Assembly: GCA_934364805.1 (NCBI GenBank)
Contig: CAKRMH010000033.1
Coordinates: forward strand, 1 to 12,226
From: an uncultured Lachnospiraceae bacterium
Lineage (GTDB): Bacteria > Bacillota > Clostridia > Lachnospirales > Lachnospiraceae
DNA: 12,226 nt
Direction: 5' to 3'
Under the pieces are notes generated by a model. That model made no database searches. It had not been told where the DNA came from and was given only the letters and a program-made list of their open reading frames with translations. Numbering within the stretch: the stretch's first letter is position 1; every line of letters starts with the position of its first letter. Positions 7,106 through 12,226 of the stretch are shown here, one piece after another. Position numbers and translations under genes: made by a program.

Positions 7106-7110
7106 GTCAA
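7082..7110 (-). promoter_or_regulatory. Promoter of the GntR/ABC operon
   Basis: On the minus strand a perfect -35 TTGACA (7110-7105) is followed after exactly 17 nt by TATATG (7087-7082). Transcription would begin near 7075, giving a leader of about 90 nt before ATG 6983. The promoter is almost wholly embedded in the inverted repeat described above. Confidence 0.75.
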
Positions 7111-7121
7111 CCATAATGATT

Positions 7122-8474
7122 CTATTTTACAATTGCCGGATTACATTGATCATCTGCTGGCCATGATGTTCTAAGTGCCAGATAAGAAATCAGAAAATTT
7201 GCAAGCCAGCCAGCCGGTACCGCAAGCCAGACAAATGCAATACCAAAACGTGGCGCAAAAATCAAAGCGACGGACAGACGGATTGCAAGATTTACCATAT
7301 TTGCGATGAGAAATGGACGCATGATCCCAAGTCCGCGCAAAACGCCGTCTGTTGCCATCTTAATCCCCATGAAAATGAAAAAAAATCCAATCCATCTCAT
7401 ATAATCCCCGGACACCTGATAGGCGAATGCTGTTCCATCCTTCCCAAGGAATAACGAAGAAATCTGTGTGTGCATGGTTTCAATGACTGCAAAAGCAAGA
7501 ATTGCGAAACACAGGTCTAATACCAGCGCAGCGTGATATCCTTTCCTGATCCGGTTGATCTTCTTTGCGCCAAAATTCTGTGAGACATACGGTGAGACCG
7601 CATTGCCGATAGACACAAATATCAGCGAAAAAACATTCTCTACTCTCATCGTTGCCGCATAACCTGCGAGTGCCTGTGTACCAAATGGATTTACAACTGC
7701 CTGCACGATCATCATACCGATTGACACTGTGGACTGCTGGAGAACCGACGGAACTGCAATTCGGAGCATCAACTGTAATTCCTGACCATCAAACCACTGA
7801 AAGGGACTCTTATATTGACGCATCCGGTAAAAGAAAATCAGAAATGAAAATACTGCGGAGATCCCCTGTGCAATCAGTGTTGCAAGAGCGGCTCCAAACA
7901 CACCAAGACCAAGTCCTGCCACCATCCATAGATCCATAATAATATTCAGAACAGAAGAAAATATCAAAAGACCCAATGGTATTTTTGATTCTCCGATCGA
8001 GTTAAACATCGTTGAAAGAATATTATACATAAACAGAAATGGAAAACCCACAAAATAAACACGGAGATATAGAACTGCTTCCTCCAGTATATCATCTGGT
8101 GTCTGTAATAAGCTCATCATTGGATGGGAAAAACAAAAACCAAAGCCGCCGAGAAGCAGGCTTAGGATCAGAAAGCTGATCAACGATGTTGACACGATCG
8201 TTTTCATTTTGCCGTAATCCCTGGCACCAAAATAGCGGCTTACGAACACACCTGCACCGACACCTGCACCTAACGCGATACAAATAAATACATTTGTCAG
8301 CGCAGCACAGGCACCGACAGCTGCCAGTCCAGAGGAACCGACAAACTGTCCAACAATGATGGAATCAGCCATATTATACACCTGTTGAAAAAAGCTGCCG
8401 AGAATCATCGGCATTGCAAATAATGTCAGCGCCTTCAGGGGCTCATCCGTAACTAAGTATTCATCTTTTGCCAT
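7122..8474 (-). CDS. MATE-family multidrug/cation efflux protein
   Basis: A protein of about 450 aa with twelve predicted membrane segments in two homologous halves, the standard MATE size. Typical features are the N-terminal PMILGSFFQQVYNMADSIIVG, which is the MATE entry motif with its conserved Asp, and the second-half equivalent AVPSVLQQSTVSIGMMIVQAVVNPFG. It should export drugs or metabolites in exchange for Na+ or H+ across the cytoplasmic membrane; the substrate is not readable. AAGGAG at 8485-8490 could serve either ATG 8474 (10 nt) or ATG 8480 (4 nt); I take 8474, giving MAKDEYLVT. A longer frame to 8555 overlaps the upstream terminator and is rejected. It lies downstream of the GH13 gene but behind that gene's terminator, so it probably has its own promoter, which I cannot identify with confidence. 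Confidence 0.93.
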   Translation of the reverse strand: MAKDEYLVTDEPLKALTLFAMPMILGSFFQQVYNMADSIIVGQFVGSSGLAAVGACAALTNVFICIALGAGVGAGVFVSRYFGARDYGKMKTIVSTSLISFLILSLLLGGFGFCFSHPMMSLLQTPDDILEEAVLYLRVYFVGFPFLFMYNILSTMFNSIGESKIPLGLLIFSSVLNIIMDLWMVAGLGLGVFGAALATLIAQGISAVFSFLIFFYRMRQYKSPFQWFDGQELQLMLRIAVPSVLQQSTVSIGMMIVQAVVNPFGTQALAGYAATMRVENVFSLIFVSIGNAVSPYVSQNFGAKKINRIRKGYHAALVLDLCFAILAFAVIETMHTQISSLFLGKDGTAFAYQVSGDYMRWIGFFFIFMGIKMATDGVLRGLGIMRPFLIANMVNLAIRLSVALIFAPRFGIAFVWLAVPAGWLANFLISYLALRTSWPADDQCNPAIVK

Positions 8475-8538
8475 TATCATATTTCTCCTTTTTCCATAAT
8501 ACCCGGAATCTATACTTTTAATTTTTTGAAAAAACACT

Positions 8539-8574
8539 AAAAAGCAGTCGGTCATAAATAAATGAACGACTGCT
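8539..8574 (-). terminator. Rho-independent terminator of the GH13 gene
   Basis: On the minus strand AGCAGTCG pairs with CGACTGCT (8567-8574 with 8543-8550), followed after one mismatch by a further 4-bp stem (8562-8565 with 8552-8555) and an A/T-only loop. A run of U's follows (8543-8539, then more U's at 8534-8530 and beyond). It sits 16 nt after the stop of the glycoside hydrolase and just upstream of the MATE gene. Confidence 0.85.
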
Positions 8575-8589
8575 CTAAATCACCAGCAA

Positions 8590-10311
8590 CTACTGCAGTA
8601 TGATCACAGCGGCATCAACCCCCTCTACTTTTCCGTCAAATATGCGATCTGTAAGCACATTGTACTTCTGTGCATACTCATTAAATTCCTTCGTACTACT
8701 ACTGCAATTGAAAATCAGGGCGATTGTCTCTTTCTCATTTTTTTTGATCATAACAATCGTCTCTTCCTCATCTTCTGCAATTGTCCGAATCAATTCGCCC
8801 TCTACAACGCATGTATGTGTTTTTCGAACCTGCAGAAGCTGTTTATACCATTGAAACATCTCTTTGTCCTGATATGCTTCATCCCAGTACATACCTCGTC
8901 TGCAATCCGGGTCATTCGCTCCCGGCATAGCATACTCATCACCATAATAGATCATAGGCATTCCCGGCAATAACAACTGAAAAGCTGCTGCAAGATGCTG
9001 CTTTTTCTTATTATCATTACACAGATGCAAAAACCTTGCTGTATCATGGCTGTCAATCAGATTCCACATAAGAGGATAACATTTTTTATTTAAACGCCCC
9101 TTCAGGTATCCCAGATTCTGTACAAACTGGCTGACATGAATCTTTTCATCTGCAAGCAGATCGATCAGATTCAGATAAAATGGATAGTTCATGACCGTAT
9201 CCCACTCATCTCCCTCAAGGAAATCCCCTGCGTAGTGCCATATCTCTCCAATGATCAGCATATCCTTCTTGACTGCCTTGATCGCCCTTCTGAAATTTTT
9301 CCAGAAGAAATGGCTGATCTCGTCACCTACATCCAGTCTCCATCCGTCAATATCGCATTCCTTAATCCAGTAACATGCAACATCTGTAATGTATTTTTCA
9401 ACCTCAGGATTTTTCAGATTCAGCTTTGGCATACCACCATAATAACCAAAGCATTTAAAATTTGGAACCTCTCCCCATTCACTTTTAAGCGGTAGATCAT
9501 CGATAAAATACCAGTCCAGATATCTGGAGTTTTCACCTTTTTCCAGAATATCCTGAAATGCGAAAAATTCTCTTCCTGTATGGTTATATACCGCATCCAT
9601 TACCACCTTCATTCCACGCTCATGAGCCTTCTTTACCAGCTCCCTGAGATCCTCTGTCGTTCCAAATGAAGGATCGATCTGATAATAATCAATGGTATCG
9701 TACTTATGACATGAATTTGATTGAAAGATAGGTGTCATATACAAAACATCAATTCCCAGATTCTGAATATAATCCAGATGTTCTATAATCCCTCTGAGAT
9801 CGCCATGCAGATCATCCATAGATGTAATCGGTGCTTTATACCACAGCTCTTTGTCTACTGGACGGGATGCTGCAAAACGGGATGGAAAAATCTGGTATAC
9901 TACCTTATTTGCTGCCCACTCCGGCACTTCGAACATTTCTTCCTCTCTGAGATTCTGTGGACAGTCAAACATCCTGTCCCTGTTTGTAATGTACTCTTTA
10001 TCAAACTCATAATTGCCGTAATATACCTTTTCTCCATGCGTGTCTGTAAATTCGAAAAAGTAACGCAGACATATCAAATGCATCTGAAGCTGTGCTTCAT
10101 AATAATCATGAAACTGCGAGGTGGCAACCTTCTTCATAGGAATCGTCCTTCGCGTATCCTGACGCTCCATAGGTATATACTTGTCCTCACAGTGAAGGAT
10201 AATCTGCTTCATATCATCTTTTTTTACCTGCACGCGTATCACAAATAAATCCTTGTCCACCGCATAGCAGAATCTTTTATCCATATCATGAAAAATTGCC
10301 GAATATTCCAT
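8590..10311 (-). CDS. Alpha-glucan hydrolase, GH13_20 type (neopullulanase/cyclomaltodextrinase-like)
   Basis: A 573-aa protein, the normal length for neopullulanase, cyclomaltodextrinase or maltogenic amylase. An N-terminal beta-sandwich of about 120 residues (CBM34-like, with the EYSAIFH start) precedes the TIM barrel. The GH13 regions are present: DAVYNH (239-244), GWRLDVGDE with nucleophile Asp327, IIGEIWH with acid/base Glu356, and IDSHDTAR with Asp423. MPKLN at 294-298 is the region-V signature of the neopullulanase subfamily. There is no signal peptide, so it should act in the cytoplasm on maltodextrins, cyclodextrins or branched oligosaccharides after uptake. ATG 10311 has AAAGG 8 nt upstream. 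No sugar transporter or regulator gene lies beside it, and its 3' end has its own terminator, so it is probably transcribed alone. Confidence 0.93.
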   Translation of the reverse strand: MEYSAIFHDMDKRFCYAVDKDLFVIRVQVKKDDMKQIILHCEDKYIPMERQDTRRTIPMKKVATSQFHDYYEAQLQMHLICLRYFFEFTDTHGEKVYYGNYEFDKEYITNRDRMFDCPQNLREEEMFEVPEWAANKVVYQIFPSRFAASRPVDKELWYKAPITSMDDLHGDLRGIIEHLDYIQNLGIDVLYMTPIFQSNSCHKYDTIDYYQIDPSFGTTEDLRELVKKAHERGMKVVMDAVYNHTGREFFAFQDILEKGENSRYLDWYFIDDLPLKSEWGEVPNFKCFGYYGGMPKLNLKNPEVEKYITDVACYWIKECDIDGWRLDVGDEISHFFWKNFRRAIKAVKKDMLIIGEIWHYAGDFLEGDEWDTVMNYPFYLNLIDLLADEKIHVSQFVQNLGYLKGRLNKKCYPLMWNLIDSHDTARFLHLCNDNKKKQHLAAAFQLLLPGMPMIYYGDEYAMPGANDPDCRRGMYWDEAYQDKEMFQWYKQLLQVRKTHTCVVEGELIRTIAEDEEETIVMIKKNEKETIALIFNCSSSTKEFNEYAQKYNVLTDRIFDGKVEGVDAAVIILQ

Positions 10312-10390
10312 AAGTTTAACCTTTACTTGTTTTTTTGTATTTTAACGCACTTTTCCACACAATTCTAACACTATATCTATGATTTTTTAA

Positions 10391-10609
10391 ACTATTTCTA
10401 CCATCATCCTTAGCATTTTCATCCATCTTCAGGCAACGGAACAGATTATCCCCAGTATGTTAATTCAACTGCTGCGACAGTTTATTCTGTTCATCCCATT
10501 TATGTGGTGTCTGGAAAAATTCTTAAAGATTACAGGAATCTGGCTATGTTTTCCAGTTACCGAGGTGGCGACTTTTGTCCTGGCGATTCTGCTTCTATGG
10601 ACAGACAAA
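10391..10609 (+). pseudogene. MATE efflux protein, C-terminal remnant
   Basis: The open frame after the TAA at 10388-10390 reads TISTIILSIFIHLQATEQ, then IIPSMLIQLLRQFILFIP, then GIWLCFPVTEVATF and LAILLLW. This matches the penultimate and last membrane region of MepA-type MATE proteins (the FFQATGKA-like turn, LLRQ-x-ILFIP, and the GIW-x-x-FP-x-x-E segment). Only about 70 of roughly 450 residues remain. The 5' part is missing, and a stop plus unrelated AT-rich DNA stand in its place. It is on the strand opposite to the intact MATE gene of this window, and the surviving sequence is not a copy of that gene's end. The frame stays open to 10810 by chance, running antisense through the Abi remnant. 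It is surely non-functional as a transporter. Confidence 0.7.
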
Positions 10610-10695
10610 CATAAAATGTACACAATATCACTAATCATTAAGGACTTATCAAAAATCAACGAAACAGGAGAAATACATATGAACGAAACTTTTAT

Positions 10696-10725
10696 AAAAA
10701 AAAACCGGTGCTCACAAGCACCCGG
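10696..10725 (-). terminator. Strong rho-independent terminator
   Basis: On the minus strand a hairpin with stem GGTGCT/AGCACC (10722-10717 with 10712-10707) is extended by two G-C pairs after a one-base bulge, with a TGTG loop, and is followed by nine U's (10704-10696). It lies directly after the Abi_2 remnant and stops transcription coming from that side. It may be the terminator of whatever now abuts the broken gene. Confidence 0.85.
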
Positions 10726-10740
10726 AGGATGTAACCATTC

Positions 10741-10854
10741 CGTTCCATCCTTATATTTTTTCGTAGTTGGGTTCTTAAAGATATCCTTATACCCACCAAT
10801 GAGGGAATAATAACTTGTCTGTTTTAAAATCTCCTTTGCATATGCACCATCCCA
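10741..10854 (-). pseudogene. Abi_2/AbiF-family toxin gene, N-terminal-region remnant
   Basis: Reading the minus strand from 10854 gives WDGAYAKEILKQTSYYSL, then IGGYKDIFKNPTTKKY, then KDGT. This is the characteristic N-terminal stretch of Abi_2 (AbiD/AbiF) proteins, which usually read like YAKEIL-x-x-TSYYSLINGYKD-x-F followed by KYKDGT-x-F. About 38 residues of some 300 survive. The frame is closed upstream by a TAG at 10857-10855, has no start codon, and loses similarity at about 10741. The HEPN RNase motif (R-x4-6-H) expected further on is absent from the window. So the toxin is dead. It begins only a few nt after a small-RNA unit, the arrangement of AbiF toxin/RNA antitoxin loci. The family call is from my recognition of the motif and should be confirmed by a profile search. 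Confidence 0.68.
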
Positions 10855-10861
10855 CTAATAT

Positions 10862-10890
10862 AAAAAAAGAGGAGACCCCGCAGGTTCTCC
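10862..10890 (-). terminator. Terminator of the small RNA
   Basis: On the minus strand GGAGAACC (10890-10883) pairs with GGTCTCC (10877-10871) with one bulged A and the loop TGCGG, followed by TC and seven U's (10868-10862). It lies between the small RNA body and the Abi_2 remnant, so the toxin gene would have been expressed only by read-through, a typical dosage control of RNA-antitoxin loci. Confidence 0.85.
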
Positions 10891-10931
10891 CCCGGTCGCA
10901 GGCCTCACAGGTTTCTGCAACGCGATCACTG
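10862..10931 (-). ncRNA. Candidate AbiF-type RNA antitoxin
   Basis: A transcript of about 70 nt bounded by a consensus promoter and a terminator, immediately upstream of the Abi_2 remnant on the same strand. It has no open frame with a ribosome binding site. The fold seen by eye: GTTGCAG (10921-10915) pairs with CTGCGAC (10901-10895), 7 bp including one G.U, with a small CCT/AGG hairpin in its loop, followed by the terminator stem. The G+C content is far above that of the flanking AT-rich DNA, as is usual for structured RNAs. Conserved RNAs preceding abiF genes are known (the abiF RNA motif) and have been shown to act as antitoxins of AbiF. Identity with that motif is inference; that it is a transcription unit is well supported. 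Confidence 0.62.
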
Positions 10932-10937
10932 TACTTT

Positions 10938-10966
10938 ATCTTACTTAACTTTATACATCTTGTCAA
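10938..10966 (-). promoter_or_regulatory. Consensus promoter of the small RNA
   Basis: On the minus strand a perfect -35 TTGACA (10966-10961), a 17-nt spacer and -10 TAAGAT (10943-10938). Transcription would start near 10931. It is among the best promoter matches in the window although no intact gene follows it. Confidence 0.82.
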
Positions 10967-11118
10967 GCCATTTCTACAGTTCTCTATAGTATATGCCGAT
11001 GTCATTTATCATATACCTTATACCATTTTTTGCGGTTTATTTCGCAATGGGAATGGGTTTTATATTTTAATTATCCCATATACCAACCAGCAGAACATTC
11101 ACAATACTTTAAAATTTA

Positions 11119-11319
11119 TCATTTACAGTTTTTGATTTCACTTAATGTAATATAAGTTCCTACTAATATTACCAATACCGATATAACTGCAGTAATACTG
11201 GAAATGAAATCTCTGATACCATCTCCAGCCACAATAAAATGAAGAGCAGCCAATATTATACCGATAACTATCAATATAATTCCATACAATACTTTTTTCC
11301 ACTGTATATTTAATTTCAT
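11119..11319 (-). CDS. Small membrane protein of unknown function (66 aa)
   Basis: A 66-aa protein with two hydrophobic segments (about residues 11-31 and 38-58) joined by a short loop, AGDGIRDFIS, a basic N-terminus (MKLNIQWKK) and a short polar tail. The ribosome binding site is excellent (AAGGAG at 11327-11332, 7 nt before ATG 11319), which supports it as a real gene in spite of its size. It lies 83 nt downstream of the DJ-1/PfpI gene on the same strand and may be the last gene of that operon. I do not recognise a family. The helical-hairpin topology is common to many small proteins and does not indicate a role. Confidence 0.7.
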   Translation of the reverse strand: MKLNIQWKKVLYGIILIVIGIILAALHFIVAGDGIRDFISSITAVISVLVILVGTYITLSEIKNCK

Positions 11320-11402
11320 CCAGACACTCCTTTTCTATCTACTTCGCTGACAAACTTGTTATAACCATATCTTCTTTTGGGAGCTGATTTTTTGAATATA
11401 TT

Positions 11403-11984
11403 CTACCAACCCATTCCTTTTTTAACCCTATCCGTTTTCTCTTTTCCAAGCAATCGTTCCAGCATTATAAACGCAACATCATTGGCAGTTTGCGGGGAAT
11501 ATGAAGTAATTATATTTTTGTCCACTACAATAGGCTCATTCATAACGTTAACTCCAAACTCAGCAAGTTCTTTCTGACGATATGCATCATTCAAATGATA
11601 GGTAGTAGCATTTCTGCCTTCCAGGACCCCAGCTTTTCCAATCGGCAATGCAGCTACACAAACACTTGCAATAATCTTTCTTTGCTTGTCAAACTCACAG
11701 ATTAATTGTAAGAATCGTTCATCATATGCTTCCTCAAAAAAGCCATATAAATAATCTCCACCTGGAATTGCAATAGCATCATATTCTTCCACACTGATTT
11801 CTTCTATCAATCTATCAACTTTAAGCTCATTTCTCCAAAAAGCACTGTGTACTACCTTAGTAAACCCACAAACATCTACTTGCATATCAAATCCATATTC
11901 ACTTTTCGCCCACCCGCAAACATCGTAAAAAGAAGAAAACTCCATCATTTCAAAACCCTTACAGCAAAACAATAATACTTTCAT
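11403..11984 (-). CDS. DJ-1/PfpI-family (class I glutamine amidotransferase-like) protein
   Basis: A 193-aa protein of the size of a single DJ-1/PfpI domain. Features: the N-terminal strand and KGFEMMEF motif with conserved acidic residues (Glu12, Glu15), IAIPGGDY near 71-78, the nucleophile elbow IIASVCVAA with Cys109, and TTYH with His130. Members include chaperones, glyoxalase/deglycase-like enzymes and thiJ-type proteins; the exact reaction is not readable. The CVAALPIGKAGVLEGR context is that of the ThiJ/DJ-1 branch. It is likely cytoplasmic. Its ATG at 11984 overlaps the stop of the upstream hydrolase as ATGA, so the two are translated together. Confidence 0.92.
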   Translation of the reverse strand: MKVLLFCCKGFEMMEFSSFYDVCGWAKSEYGFDMQVDVCGFTKVVHSAFWRNELKVDRLIEEISVEEYDAIAIPGGDYLYGFFEEAYDERFLQLICEFDKQRKIIASVCVAALPIGKAGVLEGRNATTYHLNDAYRQKELAEFGVNVMNEPIVVDKNIITSYSPQTANDVAFIMLERLLGKEKTDRVKKGMGW

Positions 11985-12226
11985 ATACTTTCTACCCCTC
12001 TGATAAATTTTTCTATCAGTCTGTTGACTTCATCCGGCTGGTCCGTATTGGAATTATGACCTGCATTTTTTATCCATTTAAGCGGTATACCTTCTCTCTG
12101 ATGCCATTTTTTATTGTAGCTTTTTGCTGAGCCCGCTTTATCCTTTTCGCCACAGATAAGTAATGCCGGACAACTGATATGATATGGCAGATCTGCTTTG
12201 ATTGCCTCAGCAAGCATTCTGTAACC
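11981..12226 (-). CDS. Alpha/beta hydrolase, C-terminal part (cut by window end)
   Basis: The last 81 residues of an alpha/beta-hydrolase-fold protein; the 5' part lies beyond the window. ISCPALLICGEKDKAG carries the late strand with the probable catalytic Asp, and KNAGHNSNTDQPDEVNRLIEKFI has the catalytic His followed by the family's usual C-terminal helix. The nucleophile region is outside, so activity and substrate cannot be judged. An internal ATG at 12217 is not a start, because the frame is open to the window edge and the sequence before Asp is part of the domain. The stop TGA overlaps the start of the DJ-1/PfpI gene, so both act in one operon. Confidence 0.88.
   Translation of the reverse strand, partial: GYRMLAEAIKADLPYHISCPALLICGEKDKAGSAKSYNKKWHQREGIPLKWIKNAGHNSNTDQPDEVNRLIEKFIRGVESI

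Larger units (their letters stand above)
10312..11118. other. Gene-free decay region between the GH13 gene and the 66-aa gene
   Basis: About 800 nt without an intact protein gene. In order it holds: AT-rich leader DNA of the GH13 gene (10312-10390) in which I find no convincing promoter; the MATE remnant (+); a strong minus-strand terminator; the Abi_2 remnant (-); the small-RNA unit (-); and about 150 nt of AT-rich DNA (10967-11118) in which I see nothing. The two unrelated broken genes meeting head-on point to past insertion and deletion at this spot. Confidence 0.7.

Noticed and set aside
8480..8555. Longer N-terminus for the MATE protein
   Set aside because: It would begin inside the terminator hairpin of the upstream gene; the AAGGAG at 8485-8490 supports the ATGs at 8480 or 8474.
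10391..10609. MATE relic as a duplicated piece of the intact MATE gene at 7122-8474
   Set aside because: The intact protein's corresponding end (around IANMVNLAIRLSVALIF) differs clearly from LLRQFILFIP, so the relic comes from a different, MepA-like gene.
10680..10810. ATG at 10680 with an AGGAG upstream (MNETFIKKNR...)
   Set aside because: It looks like a start, but the frame passes antisense through the terminator and the Abi_2 remnant, which explain the sequence better. At most it is the truncated start of a lost gene after the MATE relic.
10862..10931. Riboswitch or T-box leader
   Set aside because: The unit has its own promoter and terminator but no intact gene downstream, and none of the conserved cores of common riboswitches or a T-box is visible; an antitoxin RNA fits better because of the Abi_2 remnant.
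10787..11005. 72-codon minus-strand open frame
   Set aside because: It runs across the TTGACA promoter, the small RNA body and its terminator, has no ribosome binding site, and resembles no protein; the frame is open by chance.
11377..11577. 66-codon plus-strand frame antisense to the DJ-1/PfpI gene
   Set aside because: A shadow of a well-supported coding region.
1..12226. CRISPR arrays, tRNA or rRNA genes, insertion sequences
   Set aside because: No regular direct repeats with spacers, no cloverleaf or rRNA segments, and no transposase reading frame were seen on either strand.

Overview
The window looks like the chromosome of a low-to-middle GC Gram-positive anaerobe, most likely a gut Clostridia of the Lachnospiraceae type. 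The reasons are the strong AGGAG-type ribosome binding sites, TTGACA-type promoters, GNAT-free but transporter-rich gene content, a YtrA-type GntR/ABC operon, a cytoplasmic GH13 neopullulanase-like enzyme, and a cysteine-rich biotin synthase of the kind seen in obligate anaerobes. The family-level assignment is inference.

Layout from left to right. (1) 1-310 is the 3' end of a tyrosine recombinase (+), followed by a 142-nt gene-free stretch with nested inverted repeats; this may be the edge of an integrative element. (2) 453-2035 holds two minus-strand genes: a carbon-nitrogen hydrolase and, downstream of it, a polytopic membrane protein of unknown function. (3) 2254-3892 is a bioB-bioY operon (+) behind a clear BirA-type operator that overlaps the -35 box. 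No other biotin genes are present, which suggests salvage of dethiobiotin/biotin. (4) 3902-6983 is a tightly coupled five-gene minus-strand operon: ABC ATPase, permease, YtrA-like GntR repressor, second ABC ATPase, second small permease. Its promoter (TTGACA-N17-TATATG) is covered by a perfect 23-bp inverted repeat, the probable operator of the embedded repressor. (5) 7122-8480 is a MATE efflux protein (-). (6) 8590-10311 is a GH13_20-type alpha-glucan hydrolase (-) with its own terminator. (7) 10312-11118 is an 800-nt stretch with no intact gene. It contains the C-terminal remnant of a second MATE protein (+) facing a remnant of an Abi_2/AbiF-family gene (-). The Abi remnant is preceded by an apparently intact small-RNA unit (consensus promoter, folded RNA of about 70 nt, terminator). 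This is the arrangement of AbiF toxin/RNA-antitoxin loci, with the toxin reduced to about 38 codons. (8) 11119-12226 is a minus-strand cluster: a 66-aa membrane protein, a DJ-1/PfpI-family protein, and the 3' end of an alpha/beta hydrolase, the latter two overlapping by ATGA.

The main points for a second look are the orphan RNA-antitoxin locus at 10741-10966, the repressor-in-the-middle dual ABC operon with its perfect operator, and the BirA-controlled bioB-bioY pair with a probable anaerobe-type (type II) BioB.
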